Assembly (NCBI GenBank): GCA_944376335.1
Contig: CALWCH010000007.1
Span: 1 to 64,000, forward strand
DNA length: 64,000 bases
Source of the DNA: an uncultured Clostridia bacterium
GTDB lineage: Bacteria > Bacillota > Clostridia > Christensenellales > Borkfalkiaceae
Reading direction: 5' to 3'
The notes beneath the pieces were generated by a model, which worked only from the letters and a program-made list of their open reading frames with translations, had not been told where the DNA came from and ran no database searches. Below, piece by piece: positions 60,906 through 64,000 of this stretch (position 1 is its first letter; every line of letters starts with the position of its first letter). The position numbers were made by a program, and so were the translations under genes.

Positions 60906-63290
60906 TTACTCATAAATTGACTGCATTTCGGCGACGTAGAGCTGCGTGACGGTGACGTTCTCGCCGAACACGGAGAGCCCCATGCTGTTGCGGTCGGCGG
61001 GATACACGCGCGCCGTGACTGCCTTGCTGTCGTCGAAGAAGCCCTCGATGAGCGAGCGGTCCATGTAGAATTCCATCGTCATGGTGCCGTCCTTCATCTC
61101 GTAGACGTCGTTAAAGTCGCCGTACATGTTCTGGTCGCCCGCGAACGTCGTGATGACGCCCAGCCGCGAAGTCTCCGCATTGTAGTAATACTCGGTGTAT
61201 TCGCCGCTGCCGTTGGTGCGTAGGTACATTCCGAAGCGGGGCGTGCCCCCGTCCACGCGGAAGGTGATCTTGACGTGCAGCATGTCGCCCTTGACGGAGG
61301 AGAGCGCCTCGTTTGCCTCAGCAACTGTCATTTCCTCGCTGCTGTCGACGTACATCTCCCCTTCGTGGTCCTCGAGCGCGTCGACGGGGCGGATGCACGC
61401 CTCGGTGCCGTCGTCGCTCAGATAGATCTCCCTTGCAAGGCCGACACTGTGCGCCCAGCCCGACGAAATTTGGTCATTCGCAAGGCGCTGGTCCTGCATG
61501 ATGGAGAACATATACCACTTGCCGCTCTCGGGATCGCGGAAGGCGCTCGGGCCGGTGAACACGTTGTTGCCGTAGTCGAGACGACGGGGCTCGGAGGAGC
61601 CTGCCTCGGGCACAAAGCGCGTGCCGTTGAAGTCGCCGAGCATGTAGAAGATGTCGTTGTCCGCACGGTCGGCAGGCGCGGGCGAAAAGGCAAAGAACCA
61701 CTTCTCGATGGTGCCCGCCTCGTTCTCGATGGGGAAGAGGACGGGAAGTTCCCACGTCTCGCCGTACATGGCGGCCTGGTTGGGGATGGTGTAGAGCTGG
61801 CCCTCGTACGTCCAGTTGTGGAAGTAGTCATTTACAGTGCTGTCCGTCGTGTAGAGGAGCGCCGTGCCGCCCGAGGAATTGCCCGACGCCGAGCAGACGA
61901 GCAAATACCATGTGGTGACGCCGTTCTCCGTCTCCTGATAGACGTAGGCGTCGCGGAAGTCGCCGTTCCTGCCCTGGCCGCTCTGCTGCTTGATGGCATA
62001 TTCCTCGTCCACCACCCATTCGGTGAGGTTGGGGTCGGAGAGATCCTTGGGCCGAGCGATGCCGATGTTCTGGTTGCCGACGAGCCCGTCGCCCGAAGAG
62101 GACCAGCTGTCGTTGCCCGCCGTGAAGAAGAGGACGGGAGAGCCGTCTACGTCGTACGCCGCGCCGCCCGACCAGATGCCGTCGGGAGCGATGGTGCCCG
62201 CCGTGGGGGTGATGACTTCTTTAAGGGGCGTCCAGTTGACCATGTCGTCCGAGACGAGGTGCCCCCAGCAGATGTTCTTGAAGTATGGCCCGTTGAGGTT
62301 GAACTGGAAGAAGAGGTGGTACTTGCCGTTGTAATAGAAGGGCGCGTGCGGCTCGTTCATCCAGTGCTGGTAGGGCCCGCCGTGATACTGCGGCTTATGA
62401 TAGTCCTCGGTGAGAATATTCTGCAGCCAGATGTCCTCGAAGGTAATTTCGGGGAGCTGCCCTTCGACGAGCCCCGCCTCGTACTGCGCCTTGACGTCCT
62501 CGGCGCTCACGGCGGTGCTGTAGAGCTTGACCTCGTCGATGAGACCCGAATGCATATTGCAGGTCGCCGAGCCGACGGTGTTGCTGTCGCTGTTGCGGCC
62601 GACGTACAGCCATGTGGGGCAGGCTGCGATCTCCGCTCCTTCGTAGACGGTGCGCGTCGCGATCTGCTCGCCGTTGAGGTACATCGACATCGTGCCCGTC
62701 GCGCCGTCGAAGGTCGCCGCAACGTGGTTCCACTCATACTTGGTGAGCGGGTGGCCGTCGTCCCAGAGCTTTACAAAGCGATCGCCGATGCCCACCTGGA
62801 AGCTCCACGCGCCGTGGCGGTGATAGCCCAAGAGCACGCCCGCGTTGCCCGCCTCGTCGTACTGGCTGACGATGGCGGTGAGATATTCGGTGCCGTTTTC
62901 AGCGGCGTCGGGGGCATCCCACTCAAACATGCGGGGCGCGACCCATGCGGACACCGTGAACGAGCTGCCCGCGACGACGATGTCGTCCTCGCTGTAGCGG
63001 ACGTAGTTGGAATAGCCGTCCATGAGGAGGGAGCCGCCCGCAACGCCCGTCTCCCGCCATTGGGGATCCTGCGGTTCGTCCTGAAAGACGGGGTCGTTGA
63101 AGACGTATCTCAATTCCGCGTCCTCGATATGGTCCGAGCTGTCCGTGACCGTCGTGCCCGCGCCCTCGTCGAAGGCGAGGTGCAGCATGAGGGCGTCCTC
63201 GTTGGGGTCGCCCCCGCCGCAGGCGGTGAGCCCGAGGGCGAAGGTCAGCGCGCACGCGGCGGCCGTCAGGGTGATGAGTTTGCGTTTCAT
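60906..63290 (-). CDS. Secreted GH32-like lipoprotein with LamG domain and atypical active site
   Basis: The 794-residue lipoprotein (GLTAC) has a concanavalin/LamG-like domain (about 45-265) and a GH32-type beta-propeller (about 280-650) with C-terminal sandwich. The nucleophile block reads WMNEPHAP: Glu313 takes the place of the catalytic Asp, and PNG becomes PHA. The RDP block is RDA (NGDFRDAYVYQ) and the EC block is WELPVLFPI, where Cys is replaced by Leu. So it is either a GH32 subfamily with altered chemistry or a fructan binder. It would act at the cell surface, upstream of uptake. RBS AGGA before ATG 63290; 13 bp after the permease gene. Confidence 0.82.
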   Translation of the reverse strand: MKRKLITLTAAACALTFALGLTACGGGDPNEDALMLHLAFDEGAGTTVTDSSDHIEDAELRYVFNDPVFQDEPQDPQWRETGVAGGSLLMDGYSNYVRYSEDDIVVAGSSFTVSAWVAPRMFEWDAPDAAENGTEYLTAIVSQYDEAGNAGVLLGYHRHGAWSFQVGIGDRFVKLWDDGHPLTKYEWNHVAATFDGATGTMSMYLNGEQIATRTVYEGAEIAACPTWLYVGRNSDSNTVGSATCNMHSGLIDEVKLYSTAVSAEDVKAQYEAGLVEGQLPEITFEDIWLQNILTEDYHKPQYHGGPYQHWMNEPHAPFYYNGKYHLFFQFNLNGPYFKNICWGHLVSDDMVNWTPLKEVITPTAGTIAPDGIWSGGAAYDVDGSPVLFFTAGNDSWSSSGDGLVGNQNIGIARPKDLSDPNLTEWVVDEEYAIKQQSGQGRNGDFRDAYVYQETENGVTTWYLLVCSASGNSSGGTALLYTTDSTVNDYFHNWTYEGQLYTIPNQAAMYGETWELPVLFPIENEAGTIEKWFFAFSPAPADRADNDIFYMLGDFNGTRFVPEAGSSEPRRLDYGNNVFTGPSAFRDPESGKWYMFSIMQDQRLANDQISSGWAHSVGLAREIYLSDDGTEACIRPVDALEDHEGEMYVDSSEEMTVAEANEALSSVKGDMLHVKITFRVDGGTPRFGMYLRTNGSGEYTEYYYNAETSRLGVITTFAGDQNMYGDFNDVYEMKDGTMTMEFYMDRSLIEGFFDDSKAVTARVYPADRNSMGLSVFGENVTVTQLYVAEMQSIYE

Positions 63291-63302
63291 GGGGTTCCTC
63301 CC

Positions 63303-64000
63303 TTATTTGAGTCCGGAGAAGGACACGCCTTCCACGATATAGCGCTGGCAGAAGATATACACGATCGCGATGGGGATCGTGGACACCGTGAGCGCTGCCA
63401 TGACCATGGAGAGGTCCTTGGGGTTGTAGGTGTTGACGAGCTGCAGGAACGCCTGCAGGGGCTTCTGCTGCGCCTGCGGGAACATGAGGTCTGCAAAGAC
63501 GTATTCGTTCCACGCACCCATGAAGGTGAAGATGGCGACCGTTGCGAAGATGGCCTTGGCAAGCGGCACCATGATGACGAAGTACGTCTTGAACTTGCCC
63601 GCACCGTCGATCTCCGCCGCCTCTTCGAGCTCCTTGGGCATACCGAGGAAGTACTGGCGGAACATGAAGATGTAGAAGGCGCTCACGAGCGAGGGCAGAA
63701 GATAGCCTGCAACTCGCGCCACGGGGCTGGAGAGCAGCCCGAGGTGGCTCAGGATGACGTACTGCGGCACGATGGACGTCTCCACAGGCACGATGATGAG
63801 CAGGATGACGATCGTGGTGATGACATTGCTCCCCGGGAAGCGCAGGCGGGCGAGCGCATAACCCGCGAACGAGTTGATGAGCAGCACGCCGAACACGGTG
63901 ATGCCGCAGTAGAGGATACTGTTCAGGATGGCCGTGCCGAAGTAATCGAACGAGTTGAAGAGGTTCCCGTAGGAAGTGAACCATTCAAGGACGTTCCAGG
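63303..64000 (-). CDS. ABC sugar permease (MalG-like), truncated by right edge
   Basis: This is the C-terminal part (about 232 residues shown) of a MalG/CUT1-type permease; the reading frame stays open to the window edge, so the start lies beyond. It has the cytoplasmic EAA loop (ELEEAAEIDGAGKFKTYFVI) and ends FSGLKK-like (EGVSFSGLK). It should import fructooligosaccharides with partners that lie further right. It is the first gene seen in the leftward fructan operon. Confidence 0.88.
   Translation of the reverse strand, partial: WNVLEWFTSYGNLFNSFDYFGTAILNSILYCGITVFGVLLINSFAGYALARLRFPGSNVITTIVILLIIVPVETSIVPQYVILSHLGLLSSPVARVAGYLLPSLVSAFYIFMFRQYFLGMPKELEEAAEIDGAGKFKTYFVIMVPLAKAIFATVAIFTFMGAWNEYVFADLMFPQAQQKPLQAFLQLVNTYNPKDLSMVMAALTVSTIPIAIVYIFCQRYIVEGVSFSGLK

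Overview
The window is one contiguous stretch of a GC-rich (roughly 60%) chromosome with compact operons, strong AGGAGG-type ribosome binding sites, many TTGACA-N17-TATAAT promoters and U-tailed terminators. SipW/TasA-like proteins, BMP-type lipoproteins, aconitase X and gut-type fructan genes point to a Bacillota (Clostridia-like) anaerobe, probably host-associated. The family cannot be fixed from sequence alone. No transposase, integrase, CRISPR array or tRNA was seen.

Layout. 1-370: a leftward promoter and leader that look like the start of an rRNA operon lying off the left edge. 370-1839: CorA Mg2+ channel and a zinc-ribbon protein behind an M-box-like leader with a visible terminator/antiterminator switch. 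1892-3253: lipoprotein shaped like an M1 peptidase but without its zinc site. 3379-7338: operon of aconitase X (two subunits) plus an Old-Yellow-Enzyme/Fe-S/FAD reductase. 7352-11759: pfk-ppx-ppk1 operon linking glycolysis and polyphosphate. 11785-18152: F1Fo ATP synthase operon with an unusual delta(C-terminal domain)-alpha fusion and an N-terminally extended c subunit. 18268-20470: membrane protein, Nudix hydrolase, xanthine phosphoribosyltransferase. 20523-25734: BMP-type nucleoside/nucleobase ABC importer.

25732-43113 is the most interesting part: one leftward, translationally coupled eight-gene operon of about 17 kb. It encodes two membrane-anchored McrB/MoxR-like AAA+ ATPases, a long coiled-coil protein with a DUF2357-like (McrC-partner-like) head, a third protein that fuses a degenerate GH3 glycosidase, two membrane helices and a degenerate copy of the same AAA module, two small membrane proteins, a giant surface protein with five transglutaminase-like modules, and a second surface protein of MBG-type repeats. 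I know of no described system with this composition; it looks like an ATP-driven envelope-spanning machine.

43213-49488: a GPH-family symporter, then a zinc-uptake region (ZnuABC plus accessory lipoprotein and membrane proteins). 49720-54140: a SipW signal peptidase with several TasA/camelysin-like secreted substrates, some fused to beta-helix-like domains, probably a surface fibre operon. 54189-64000: a fructan/sucrose utilisation locus (LacI regulator with its operator, fructokinase, two GH32 enzymes, a large carbohydrate-binding lipoprotein, and an ABC sugar permease cut by the right edge).
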